A DNA stretch of 56,900 nt, from assembly GCA_049291875.1 (NCBI GenBank), contig JBATQE010000042.1, positions 1-56,900 of the forward strand. Direction: 5' to 3'. The translations under genes and the position numbers were made by a program. The notes beneath the pieces were generated by a model that saw nothing but the letters and a program-made list of their open reading frames with translations, was not told the origin of the DNA and made no database searches. This document shows, piece by piece, positions 7,522 to 13,992 of the stretch (position 1 is its first letter; the number at the start of each line of letters is the position of its first letter). This DNA is from CTSOIL-112 sp049291875 (GTDB lineage Bacteria; Pseudomonadota; Gammaproteobacteria; Burkholderiales; Burkholderiaceae).

Positions 7522-7909
7522 AACAGCAGTGTTGGGCTTATTGTTGGTGGCTGGCGTGGCGCAGGCCAACTGGGTGCATCTGCACACGAATAAAAAAGGC
7601 GACGTGGTCTACATCGAAGACGACTCAATGACCGAGAATAACGACGACGACCAAATTATCCAAGCGTGGCTGGTCATCAACCTCAAGCGCCCGATGATTA
7701 TCAATGACAAAGAGGCGTACTCTATGACAGCGCAGTATGAATTTGAGTGCCACGAGAAGTTGACGCGTATGCTCAAAGGTGCAGCGTTTAGTGAGCATGA
7801 TTTAGAAGGTGATGATGTGGGCTTTGACGGGCGTGCCGAACGAGTCTATCAAGAGCCGAAAAAAGGTACGTCTGAATACTATGCAATGAAGTGGGTGTGC
7901 GAGGACTGA
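7508..7909 (+). CDS. Secreted protein, surface-adhesin-E-like
   Basis: The 133-aa precursor has a clear Sec signal peptide (MKRIKTAVLGLLLVAGVAQA, cleavage after residue 20). The mature part begins NWVHLHTNKKGDVVYIEDDS and contains a Cys pair, C81 (YEFECHE) and C131 (KWVCED), probably disulfide-bonded. That pattern of strands and Cys resembles the surface-adhesin protein E domain found in small periplasmic proteins of Proteobacteria. Its start lies within the end of the repressor gene, so it is translated from the repressor message. A lysogenic-conversion role at the cell surface is inference. Confidence 0.75.
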   Translation: MKRIKTAVLGLLLVAGVAQANWVHLHTNKKGDVVYIEDDSMTENNDDDQIIQAWLVINLKRPMIINDKEAYSMTAQYEFECHEKLTRMLKGAAFSEHDLEGDDVGFDGRAERVYQEPKKGTSEYYAMKWVCED

Positions 7910-7912
7910 GCT

Positions 7913-8143
7913 ATGAATTCTGATCACAAAAAAATGTTTCTACAGCGCTGGAAAACCACCCAGCAAACCGCATTCACCCACCCATACATTGAGTGGGTGG
8001 CAGATATTAGCCAATCACCCGAATGCAAGCAACTGCACGGTCAACGCCTGCGTGTGAACGATCCGGCTACTGCGGAGTTGATACGGCAACACACCCAGCG
8101 CAATGATGCTGGGTGCGGGTGTCGAATTCGGTCAACAAAATAA
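7913..8143 (+). CDS. Small protein resembling the C-terminal motif of MuF head proteins
   Basis: A 76-aa protein placed 3 bp after the adhesin-E-like gene. Its middle and end (HPYIEWVADISQSPECKQLHGQRLRV...DAGCGCRIRSTK) recall the end of SPP1 gp7/MuF minor head proteins, which carry an LHG segment followed by a Cys-x-Cys-Arg-x-Arg motif. A full MuF is over 250 aa, so this would be a free-standing mini version or a remnant of a deleted head gene. The resemblance rests on short motifs only; an unrelated small protein is possible. Confidence 0.5.
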   Translation: MNSDHKKMFLQRWKTTQQTAFTHPYIEWVADISQSPECKQLHGQRLRVNDPATAELIRQHTQRNDAGCGCRIRSTK

Positions 8144-8166
8144 TTTAATCAATACAAGAGAAAATC

Positions 8167-9117
8167 ATGGCAGAAAAAGTTAGTAAGACGATGCATTGCA
8201 AAAAGGCAGTATTTTTGAATAACTCTAAGGGTGAGTTAAATCTTGAAGAGTTATTAAAAAAGGCTATCAAAAAGTGTCCCAATATTGAAAACCGAAAAGA
8301 ATCATCCGGTCTTGAAGGTAGATATGTCAAGGCAATTTTGACACATAGCGCTAAGGAATCAAATATTCTGTGTGCTACATTAGGCAACTATGAAAGGGGG
8401 ACGGCAATTTGTTCAATTGTAGATGCCATACAGGTTGAACAATTGGCAGTTAGGCATACAAAAATGCCACCTGTTGATGGTTTTAATCAAGAGGTTTTAG
8501 AGGGGCTTTGCTATATATCTGTCATTAAAAATCATGTTATTGTGATCGCAGCAAGAGCATTTAATATGCGAGAAATTGAAAACCATATCAACTGGTTGTT
8601 AACCACATCTGGTGTCATGGATCAAACGCATGGTATCGCCTTGTCCGATCAAATTCCAGAAACAACCGTAGATGCCATCAAAAAAGATGGGGTTAAATCC
8701 ATCAAATTGGGAAGTAGCATCATGAAAACACGCATTGAATCTCACACTGAGAAACAATCGACTTCTGTGGGAATGTCTACAATAAGAAAGCTATTTTCTC
8801 TTGAAGAGTTAATGAAGTGGGGAATTAACAAAGTCACTGAAGAAGACATCGAATTTGAATTAACGATGAAAATAAATAGAAAAAGAACAGTTACCACAAA
8901 TGACTTTGCAGCAAATCTTGCAGTGAATTTAAGGCATTTAGATAAGGATGATGTTACACTCGAAACAAAAGGTAAGAAAATTCAAGGTGACGAACTTAGA
9001 GTGCAAAAAGTTCTTACAGTCAATGCTCGGGATGGTATTCCTTCTGATTCCGATATTTATGCAGGAATGAGACAATATTTACAAGAGTTGATGGATAATA
9101 AAGCGATTGAACCATGA
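8167..9117 (+). CDS. Uncharacterised cargo protein, RexA-like by context (316 aa)
   Basis: This soluble 316-aa protein is encoded by visibly AT-richer DNA than its neighbours, a sign of separate acquisition. Landmarks are an N-terminal LNLEELLKKAIKK helix, VLEGLCYISVIKNHVIVIAARAFNMREIENHINWLL at about 119-154, and a C-terminal region with EFELTMKINRKRTVTTNDF and DIYAGMRQYLQELM. No signal peptide or membrane segment is seen. It overlaps a four-helix membrane protein gene by ATGA and lies in the repressor transcription unit. The gene order and the protein sizes parallel lambda rexA-rexB, an abortive-infection pair. I cannot show homology by eye; Kiwa KwaB is another soluble partner to test. Confidence 0.72.
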   Translation: MAEKVSKTMHCKKAVFLNNSKGELNLEELLKKAIKKCPNIENRKESSGLEGRYVKAILTHSAKESNILCATLGNYERGTAICSIVDAIQVEQLAVRHTKMPPVDGFNQEVLEGLCYISVIKNHVIVIAARAFNMREIENHINWLLTTSGVMDQTHGIALSDQIPETTVDAIKKDGVKSIKLGSSIMKTRIESHTEKQSTSVGMSTIRKLFSLEELMKWGINKVTEEDIEFELTMKINRKRTVTTNDFAANLAVNLRHLDKDDVTLETKGKKIQGDELRVQKVLTVNARDGIPSDSDIYAGMRQYLQELMDNKAIEP

Positions 9118-9653
9118 AACAAGATATGCAACTTCATTATGCAAAGTCATTTGTATTGGCACTGCTAATGGGGTTTGTTTTTTCGGTCATAGGTTATTTA
9201 TTTAACCAAAAATACCCAATCCTTCAGCCCAAATTATTGCAAGCCACATCTGTGGTGATCGGTGTGGTTTGGGCTTCCAGCTTGCATGTCTATACAAAAC
9301 TCATTGAAGTAACTGATGCCGAACAACTGACATATAAAGAGCATGAACGTTTAGAACATTTTGTTCATCAGCGTTTAAATTGGTTTTGGTTAAAGGCTTT
9401 TGCGATCGGTGTTTTAGGATTGGTCGTATCATTGCCTGCAATTTATCAGGATGCCACCGATAATGCATTTGTGCCTGCTTTTTTAATTTATTTGGGATAT
9501 GCTTCGCTCGGAGTGGCTTGTTATATGCTGGCTCGGCTACTTTTGATTCAAGAGGAAATTCGTGCGTATCAATCGGAACTGAAGCAGGAGTGGCGCAAAG
9601 AGCAGGCCAGAAAAGAAATTATTCAGAGAATATCTGAGAGCGATTCAAATTAA
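9114..9653 (+). CDS. Four-helix membrane protein, RexB-like by context (179 aa)
   Basis: Four membrane helices are evident: about 12-30 (SFVLALLMGFVFSVIGYLF), 41-59, 93-111 and 119-141. A hydrophilic loop of about 33 residues lies between helices 2 and 3, and the C-terminal tail (about 146-179) is charged and probably helical. Both ends are predicted cytoplasmic. Lambda RexB is likewise a small four-helix inner-membrane protein encoded just after rexA; KwaA of Kiwa is also four-helix. The start overlaps the upstream stop (ATGA), so the two products are translationally coupled. It is the last gene before the terminator that closes the repressor operon. Confidence 0.74.
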   Translation: MKQDMQLHYAKSFVLALLMGFVFSVIGYLFNQKYPILQPKLLQATSVVIGVVWASSLHVYTKLIEVTDAEQLTYKEHERLEHFVHQRLNWFWLKAFAIGVLGLVVSLPAIYQDATDNAFVPAFLIYLGYASLGVACYMLARLLLIQEEIRAYQSELKQEWRKEQARKEIIQRISESDSN

Positions 9654-9720
9654 GCCTCTCTAAGCAATTTTATTGCTTCAAACAAGCAAACCCATCAACT
9701 CATTCAAAAAAACGCACACA

Positions 9721-9754
9721 ACCCCCTGCGAATCGTTCGCGGGGGGTATTTTTT
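9721..9754 (+). terminator. Strong rho-independent terminator of the repressor-cargo operon
   Basis: ACCCCCTGCGAA (9721-9732) pairs with TTCGCGGGGGGT (9736-9747) around a TCG loop, a 12-bp stem with one G-T pair, followed by ATTTTTT. It lies 67 bp after the membrane protein gene and insulates the repressor unit from the late genes. Confidence 0.88.
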
Positions 9755-9769
9755 CGCGCAGTCAATCTA

Positions 9770-9789
9770 AAATCTAATTTTGTAGATTT
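9770..9789. promoter_or_regulatory. Inverted repeat upstream of first late promoter (possible repressor site)
   Basis: AAATCTA (9770-9776) and TAGATTT (9783-9789) form a perfect 7-bp inverted repeat with a 6-nt spacer. The same AATCTA/TAGATT half-sites occur in the repressor-Ner control region (7060-7101), so it may be a second operator that keeps the first late promoter silent in the lysogen. This is inferred from shared half-sites only. Confidence 0.4.
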
Positions 9790-9804
9790 TTGTCGCCATA
9801 TTTT

Positions 9805-9862
9805 CAATAAGTAAAGCCCTTTACTGTTTACTTCTGTCATGAGTGCGCACAATGCGCTCATG
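9805..9862 (+). promoter_or_regulatory. Late promoter element, copy 1
   Basis: The palindrome AGTAAAGCCCTTTACT lies at 9810-9825 and the ATG of the protease gene at 9860. A -10-like CACAAT is at 9848-9853, with no good -35 (TGTTTA at 9825-9830). If transcription starts at the ATG, the palindrome is centred near -42.5, the usual place for Mor/C-type activators. A second dyad, GAGTGC (9841-9846) with GCGCTC (9854-9859), flanks the -10 and abuts the ATG; with four outer bases on each side it extends to 10 bp (TCAT at 9837-9840, ATGA at 9860-9863). No Shine-Dalgarno is present. Confidence 0.7.
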
Positions 9863-10981
9863 ACCACTGCACACCTCTCTCTCGCTTGCCTCACTTTTGA
9901 CCTGCTCTCCTCGGATTACGAGACGGCAGGCAGTGATACGCCCATGCCCCTGCATATTTTGCCTGTCGGTGAATTTGCGTCGGGTGATGGTCGGCCTGCG
10001 AAGGAAACGGGGGGCAAGCTCAAGTCATGGAATCTGACCGCGCAGGGTGCGCAGGCGCTGATCGCTGAGGCGTTGGCGCGTAAGGGCAATACCGACATCG
10101 TGATTGACTATGAGCATCAAACCCTGCTGGCTGAGAAAAACGGCTTGCCTGCGCCTGCGGCCGGTTGGATTTCGCCTGCGGCCTTGGCATTTGACCCGAA
10201 TGTCGGGCTGATTGGCGTGCCGAAATGGACGGTCAAAGCCAAGCAGTACATCGCCGACGAGGAGTATCGCTATTTGTCGCCCGTATTTACTTATGACCCG
10301 CGTACTGGCGAGCCGAAGCAGTTGCTACACATTGCGCTGACCAATGACCCCGCGCTTGGCGTACTCAGAGAGGTTGGCATGGCGGCATTGTCGGCGCATT
10401 TTAATCTTTCCCTTGAACCATCCCCTCCACAACCCACGAAAAAGGAGCAATCCATGAGCATGACCCAGTTAATGGCCGCGCTGAAGCTGAAACCCGATGC
10501 GGCGGAATCCTCTGCTGTCGAAGCAGTGACTGCGCTGACCTCGCAGATTAGCCAGCAAGAAACGCAAATTACGGCGTTGAAAGCCGAGAATGAAACGCTG
10601 AAAGCCAATCAATTTGACCCTGTGCAACACATCCCGATGACCGAACACAAAACGGTTGCCGATCAATTGGCGGCGTTGACCGCAAAGGCAGAGCAGGACG
10701 AACACGGCGCATTGATGACGGCGGCGTTGAGCGATGGTCGCATTTTGCCACCAAATGAACCGTACTGGCGCAAGCAGCCATTGGCTGCGCTCAAAGCCTT
10801 TTTAACCGACGCCAAACCACTGGTCGCGGCGCTCAAATCGAACCAAACGCAAGGCAATCCACCTGTCGTCAATGCGACTGGTGAGGCGCAGTTGAGCGAG
10901 GATGAGTTGGCGGTGTGCAAATCGCTGGGCGTATCAGCCGATGCATTTGCATCATCTAAAACAGAGTTGGCCAATCAATAA
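9860..10981 (+). CDS. Prohead protease/scaffold, Mu gpI-like
   Basis: This 373-aa protein matches Mu gpI: an N-terminal protease part with LHILPVGEF, then VIDYEHQTLL, AAGWISPAALAFD, EEYRYLSPVFTYDPRTGEPKQLLHIALTNDPAL, and a C-terminal helical scaffold with a coiled coil (about 225-255). Maturation proteases of this type cut the scaffold and capsid N-termini in proheads. I chose the ATG at 9860 because MTTAHLSLACLTFDL is the family N-terminus and because all three late elements place an ATG at the same distance; an ATG seven codons upstream lies inside the dyad. It is the first gene of the late region, where terminase and portal genes would normally precede it. Confidence 0.92.
   Translation: MTTAHLSLACLTFDLLSSDYETAGSDTPMPLHILPVGEFASGDGRPAKETGGKLKSWNLTAQGAQALIAEALARKGNTDIVIDYEHQTLLAEKNGLPAPAAGWISPAALAFDPNVGLIGVPKWTVKAKQYIADEEYRYLSPVFTYDPRTGEPKQLLHIALTNDPALGVLREVGMAALSAHFNLSLEPSPPQPTKKEQSMSMTQLMAALKLKPDAAESSAVEAVTALTSQISQQETQITALKAENETLKANQFDPVQHIPMTEHKTVADQLAALTAKAEQDEHGALMTAALSDGRILPPNEPYWRKQPLAALKAFLTDAKPLVAALKSNQTQGNPPVVNATGEAQLSEDELAVCKSLGVSADAFASSKTELANQ
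10454..10981 (+). CDS. Nested in-frame scaffold protein, Mu gpZ-like
   Basis: Inside the protease gene, AAGGAG (10442-10447) stands 6 nt before an in-frame ATG at 10454 (MSMTQLMAALKLKPDAA), which would give a separate 175-aa scaffold consisting of the C-terminal part of the protease. Mu encodes its scaffold gpZ in the same way within gene I. The internal start has a strong ribosome binding site while the outer start has none, so the scaffold may be made in excess over the protease. Confidence 0.78.
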   Translation: MSMTQLMAALKLKPDAAESSAVEAVTALTSQISQQETQITALKAENETLKANQFDPVQHIPMTEHKTVADQLAALTAKAEQDEHGALMTAALSDGRILPPNEPYWRKQPLAALKAFLTDAKPLVAALKSNQTQGNPPVVNATGEAQLSEDELAVCKSLGVSADAFASSKTELANQ

Positions 10982-11010
10982 CGGCCGAAAATTGATAAAA
11001 GGAGTTTGTT

Positions 11011-11436
11011 ATGACTAAAGCCTCAGAACCACGCTTAACTTTGGAGCGTGATGGGCGTCAGGTGGCCTATTTGGTTGCTCAGAACGAGACTGTTTACGAG
11101 GGCACAATGGTGGCCTTAGACGCCAGCGGCATGGCGCATCCGGCTGGACAAAACACAGTCACTCCGGTGATGGGTGTCGCACAGTCCACTGTTACGGGTG
11201 ATGGCCATGCTGTGGTTACTGTTCGCCGTGGGTGTTTTGGTTTTGATGCGGTGAGCTTAACCCATGCAAATTTAGGTGCTACTTTGTACGCATTTGACGA
11301 CCAAACGGTCAGCGCAACCGGTACTGTTGAGGCGGGGACTTTCATTGAGTTGGAGTTTATCGGTTCAAAACCGGTTGCATGGGTCGATCTGACCAGCTCG
11401 CGCGGCGCGACATCGACTAAACCTCCGGTAGCTTAA
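11011..11436 (+). CDS. Capsid cement/decoration-like protein (DUF2190-like)
   Basis: A 141-aa beta-rich protein with LTLERDGRQVAYLVAQNETVYEGTMVALDASGMAHPA, GVAQSTV and VTVRRGCFGFD, the pattern of the small head proteins that sit between protease/scaffold and major capsid genes in Mu-like phages and probably decorate or cement the capsid. AAAGGAG precedes the ATG at 11011. It follows the protease by 29 bp and precedes the major capsid gene by 27 bp. Confidence 0.75.
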   Translation: MTKASEPRLTLERDGRQVAYLVAQNETVYEGTMVALDASGMAHPAGQNTVTPVMGVAQSTVTGDGHAVVTVRRGCFGFDAVSLTHANLGATLYAFDDQTVSATGTVEAGTFIELEFIGSKPVAWVDLTSSRGATSTKPPVA

Positions 11437-11463
11437 TTTTGTCACCAAATATAAGGACGAATC

Positions 11464-12363
11464 ATGATTACATCTAATCAATTGACTGCTGTGTACACTG
11501 CTTTGCACAGCTTATACAAAGAGGGCTACCAACGCACCGCGTCAGGTATCGAAGACCAATGGAAAGATTTTGCGATGATTGCGCCCTCAGATACCGAGTC
11601 GGAGGAGTACGGCTTTTTGCTGGATTTAACCTTCATCCGTGAATGGGTGGGTGATCGCCAAATTCAGCGTATGAAAGAAGCGGGCTTTGTGATCAAAAAC
11701 AAAGATTTCGAAGGAACCATCGGCGTATTGGCGAACAAAATCAACGACCGTAAATTGGCCAGCTACCAAATACCAGCCAAGCAATTGGGTAATGCCGCAC
11801 GCAAATTCCCGAACAAATTGGTGTTCCCGTTGCTGAAAAAAGGCCATGAAACCATTGGTCTGGATGGTCAATACTTCTTTGACGCGAATCATCCGACGCA
11901 AATGCACGACGGCTCAACCTTACTCCAGTCCAATAAGATTGATGGTGACGGTGAGGCATGGTACTTGGTGGACACCACGCAAGAGGTCAAACCGATCGTG
12001 TACCAAGACCGCGAAGCCTTTAAATTCGCACAGCAAACCGATGCAACCGATGAATCGGTATTCATGCGCAAAGAATTTTTGTTCGGTGTCGAGGGGCGTT
12101 GCAACGTTGGTTACGGTATGTGGCAAACGGTGCTGCGCAGTACCGAGCCATTGACGGCAGAAAGTGTGGCCAAGGCTCAGGCGCAAATGATGGCGTACAA
12201 GGCAGGCAACGGTGACCCCATCGGTATCATGCCCAACGTATTGTTAGTGCCATCAGCGTTGGCAATGGCCGGTCGTAAAGTGTGCGAGGCGTCGGTGTTG
12301 GACAACAGTACCAACGTGATGAAAGGCGCGCTGAAGCTGACTGTGTCGCTTTGGTTGGGCTGA
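11464..12363 (+). CDS. Major capsid protein, Mu gpT-like
   Basis: This 299-aa protein matches the Mu gpT major head subunit family: N-terminal NQLTAVYTALHSLYKEGYQRT, then EEYGFLLDLTFIREWVGDRQIQRM, KDFEGTIGVLANKINDRKLASYQI, and the QYFFDANHPTQMHDGSTLLQSNK region. The length is normal for the family. AAGGACGAATC before the ATG is a strong ribosome binding site. It is the shell protein of the icosahedral head and follows protease, scaffold and cement genes in the standard order. Confidence 0.93.
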   Translation: MITSNQLTAVYTALHSLYKEGYQRTASGIEDQWKDFAMIAPSDTESEEYGFLLDLTFIREWVGDRQIQRMKEAGFVIKNKDFEGTIGVLANKINDRKLASYQIPAKQLGNAARKFPNKLVFPLLKKGHETIGLDGQYFFDANHPTQMHDGSTLLQSNKIDGDGEAWYLVDTTQEVKPIVYQDREAFKFAQQTDATDESVFMRKEFLFGVEGRCNVGYGMWQTVLRSTEPLTAESVAKAQAQMMAYKAGNGDPIGIMPNVLLVPSALAMAGRKVCEASVLDNSTNVMKGALKLTVSLWLG

Positions 12364-12389
12364 TCTCGTAGACGTTCAATGCGCTAAAC

Positions 12390-12414
12390 GTGGTAGGCGG
12401 CCATCGCCTACCAC
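12390..12414. repeat. Perfect hairpin, REP-like
   Basis: GTGGTAGGCG (12390-12399) pairs with CGCCTACCAC (12405-12414) around GCCAT. It lies between the capsid and gp35-like genes and has no following T-run, so it is better read as a REP-like or mRNA-stabilising hairpin than a terminator. Confidence 0.65.
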
Positions 12415-12433
12415 AACCTTTGAGGAGTAAACA

Positions 12434-12730
12434 ATGACTGCAAAAAAATCAAATGAAAAAACGAACCCGAACCCACCCACAGTCGAGCCAACTGATGCGC
12501 CAAGCACGACAGAGAGCAAGGATAATGCTGATGCACCAACGACTCAGTCAAGCAAATCCGCAGTGCCTTGCATCGAAGTGATTGCTAAAGTCAATGGCTT
12601 TTATCGCGCCGGTTTACGCTGGACGATTGAGCCGACGGTCGTTGTCTTGGCTGATCTGAGCGAAGCTCAGCTTGACGAATTGCGCAATGAGCCGATGCTT
12701 ATTGTGCGCGATGTGGATATCGCTGATTAA
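12434..12730 (+). CDS. Mu gp35-like head protein (FluMu N-terminal domain type)
   Basis: The 98-aa protein has a low-complexity Thr/Pro/Ser/Lys-rich first half (residues 1-48) and a folded second half, IEVIAKVNGFYRAGLRWTIEPTVVVLADLSEAQLDELRNEPMLIV, which is the domain of Mu-like gp35/FluMu proteins. These are small head-tail region proteins of unproven function encoded between the major capsid and gp36. GAGGAGTAAACA precedes the ATG. It is the last gene before a terminator, closing the head operon. Confidence 0.82.
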   Translation: MTAKKSNEKTNPNPPTVEPTDAPSTTESKDNADAPTTQSSKSAVPCIEVIAKVNGFYRAGLRWTIEPTVVVLADLSEAQLDELRNEPMLIVRDVDIAD

Positions 12731-12764
12731 CCGTTCCTTTCTTGTGCATGGTACATCGCACTTT

Positions 12765-12790
12765 CCGCCTCCTTGTGGGGCGGTTTTTTT
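12765..12790 (+). terminator. Rho-independent terminator of the head operon
   Basis: CCGCC (12765-12769) and GGCGG (12779-12783) close a stem, partly extended by CC/GG pairs inside, followed by seven T residues (12784-12790). It separates the first late unit from the second late promoter. Confidence 0.83.
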
Positions 12791-12800
12791 ATCCAAAAAT

Positions 12801-12830
12801 CCGTAGGTCGGATAATTGTATCCGACGCGC
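12801..12830. repeat. REP-like palindrome
   Basis: Within CCGTAGGTCGGATA... the arms GTCGGATA (12807-12814) and TATCCGAC (12819-12826) pair perfectly around ATTG. The layout resembles dispersed enterobacterial-type REP units. It lies between the head-operon terminator and the second late promoter. Confidence 0.62.
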
Positions 12831-12862
12831 GTGAGGATGTAACGGCCACGTTCAAACCAGCA

Positions 12863-12920
12863 CAATAAGTAAAGCCCTTTACTGTCAACTTTTCGGGTGC
12901 AACGCCAAAATGCACCCATG
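12863..12920 (+). promoter_or_regulatory. Late promoter element, copy 2
   Basis: Palindrome AGTAAAGCCCTTTACT at 12868-12883, -35-position TGTCAA (12883-12888), -10-like CAAAAT at 12906-12911, and ATG at 12918. The palindrome-to-ATG spacing is identical to copies 1 and 3. The dyad GGGTGC (12895-12900) with GCACCC (12912-12917) flanks the -10 and ends at the base before the ATG. No Shine-Dalgarno. It heads the tail operon. Confidence 0.72.
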
Positions 12921-13391
12921 AACACGACCTCATACGCCACTATCGAACACCTGCAGACACGCTACTCAGAGCGTGCCTTGCGCCTGATGACCGACACCAA
13001 TGCGCAGGCGGTCAATGTCTCCGTTGCACAAAACGCACTGACTGATGCGAGCGCCGAGATCGACACTTATCTGGGGCAACGCTATGTGCTGCCTCTCGTG
13101 GCCACGCAAAGCACCAACGACAACGTTGTCACCGAATATCACCCCGCACTCATCCGATTGGCCTGCGACATCGCCGTGTACCGCTTGCAAACTTTGCGCC
13201 CGATGGATGACATCAAAGACGCGCGTCAACGCTACGAGGACGCGATTAAATTGCTCAATCAGATGGTCAAGGGTGACGTACTGCTGAACTACCGTCAGTT
13301 GCGCGATGACGTTGCACCGGCAGAGAACGCCAGCGCCGGTATGCCGATGTTTGGTCAGCCGCCGAGCCTATTTGGGAGAGACAAGCGATGA
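12918..13391 (+). CDS. Mu gp36-like protein (DUF1320)
   Basis: This 157-aa protein has the DUF1320 pattern: YATIEHLQTRYSERALRLMTD near the N-terminus, then ALTDASAEIDTYLGQRYVLPL and HPALIRLACDIAVYRLQTLRP...RYEDAIKLLNQMVKGD. In Mu-like phages it is a head-completion or connector-type protein encoded between gp35 and gp37. I chose the ATG at 12918, not one seven codons earlier, because homologues begin with the ATxxxLxxRY segment and because of the fixed distance from the late element. Its end overlaps the next gene by ATGA. Confidence 0.85.
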   Translation: MNTTSYATIEHLQTRYSERALRLMTDTNAQAVNVSVAQNALTDASAEIDTYLGQRYVLPLVATQSTNDNVVTEYHPALIRLACDIAVYRLQTLRPMDDIKDARQRYEDAIKLLNQMVKGDVLLNYRQLRDDVAPAENASAGMPMFGQPPSLFGRDKR

Positions 13392-13984
13392 GCAATCATA
13401 TCGTTCGCACGCTCCTACTCGAAGCCGAAATCCTCGCGCGCATCAGCGCGGCATTGACCAATGCAGGTCAGCAATACCCGAAAGTTGACGTGCAATCGTG
13501 GCCGGACAATCCGGCGAACTTCAGTGCCAGCCACCCGCTGGGCACAGTTTTGCTTATCTATAAAGGCACGAAATACGCGCCGAACACCAGCGCCAATGAC
13601 GTTGCTGAGTACGAAATCAGCGTCATGGCACGCACCCTGCGCGACCCGAATCCACTGACCGCCGACGATGTGGCCGGTGTCGGTATGCACGAGTTGCTCA
13701 ACACCATCATCGCCGCAATTCATGGCTGGCGGCCAGACTGTTCGTCTGGTCAGTTGTTGGTCGGTTCGGAAGGTTTTCAGGGTTACACAGAGGGTGTGTG
13801 GACGTACAGCATCCGCGCCACCGCGCCACTGTTCCCACGCGTCGCCATCGACCCCGTAATCGGGCCGTGGACGGATGTGCATTGTCAAAACGCGCCGAAA
13901 TTGACCCGTATCGAATACGAGTACACGCCTGACCCAGTGGCAGAAAAACTCACCATCACCATCCCTCAACAATCAACACCATAG
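13388..13984 (+). CDS. Mu gp37-like protein (DUF1834)
   Basis: A 198-aa protein with VRTLLLEAEILARISAALTNAG, HPLGTVLLIYKGTKY and AEYEISVMARTLRDPN, as in the Gp37/DUF1834 family of Mu-like phages, likely a neck or tail-terminator component. The GVGMHELLNTIIAAIHGWRP stretch and the SEGFQGYTEGVWTYSI strand region are typical. The start overlaps the gp36 stop (ATGA). The position between gp36 and the sheath gene agrees with the call. Confidence 0.82.
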   Translation: MSNHIVRTLLLEAEILARISAALTNAGQQYPKVDVQSWPDNPANFSASHPLGTVLLIYKGTKYAPNTSANDVAEYEISVMARTLRDPNPLTADDVAGVGMHELLNTIIAAIHGWRPDCSSGQLLVGSEGFQGYTEGVWTYSIRATAPLFPRVAIDPVIGPWTDVHCQNAPKLTRIEYEYTPDPVAEKLTITIPQQSTP

Positions 13985-13992
13985 GAGCCATC

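Noticed and set aside
8167..9653. Calling the cargo pair Kiwa (KwaA-KwaB)
   Set aside because: Sizes and the four-helix partner fit, but gene order is reversed and I see no convincing DUF4868 motif; the repressor-operon context fits Rex better. Left as an alternative to test.
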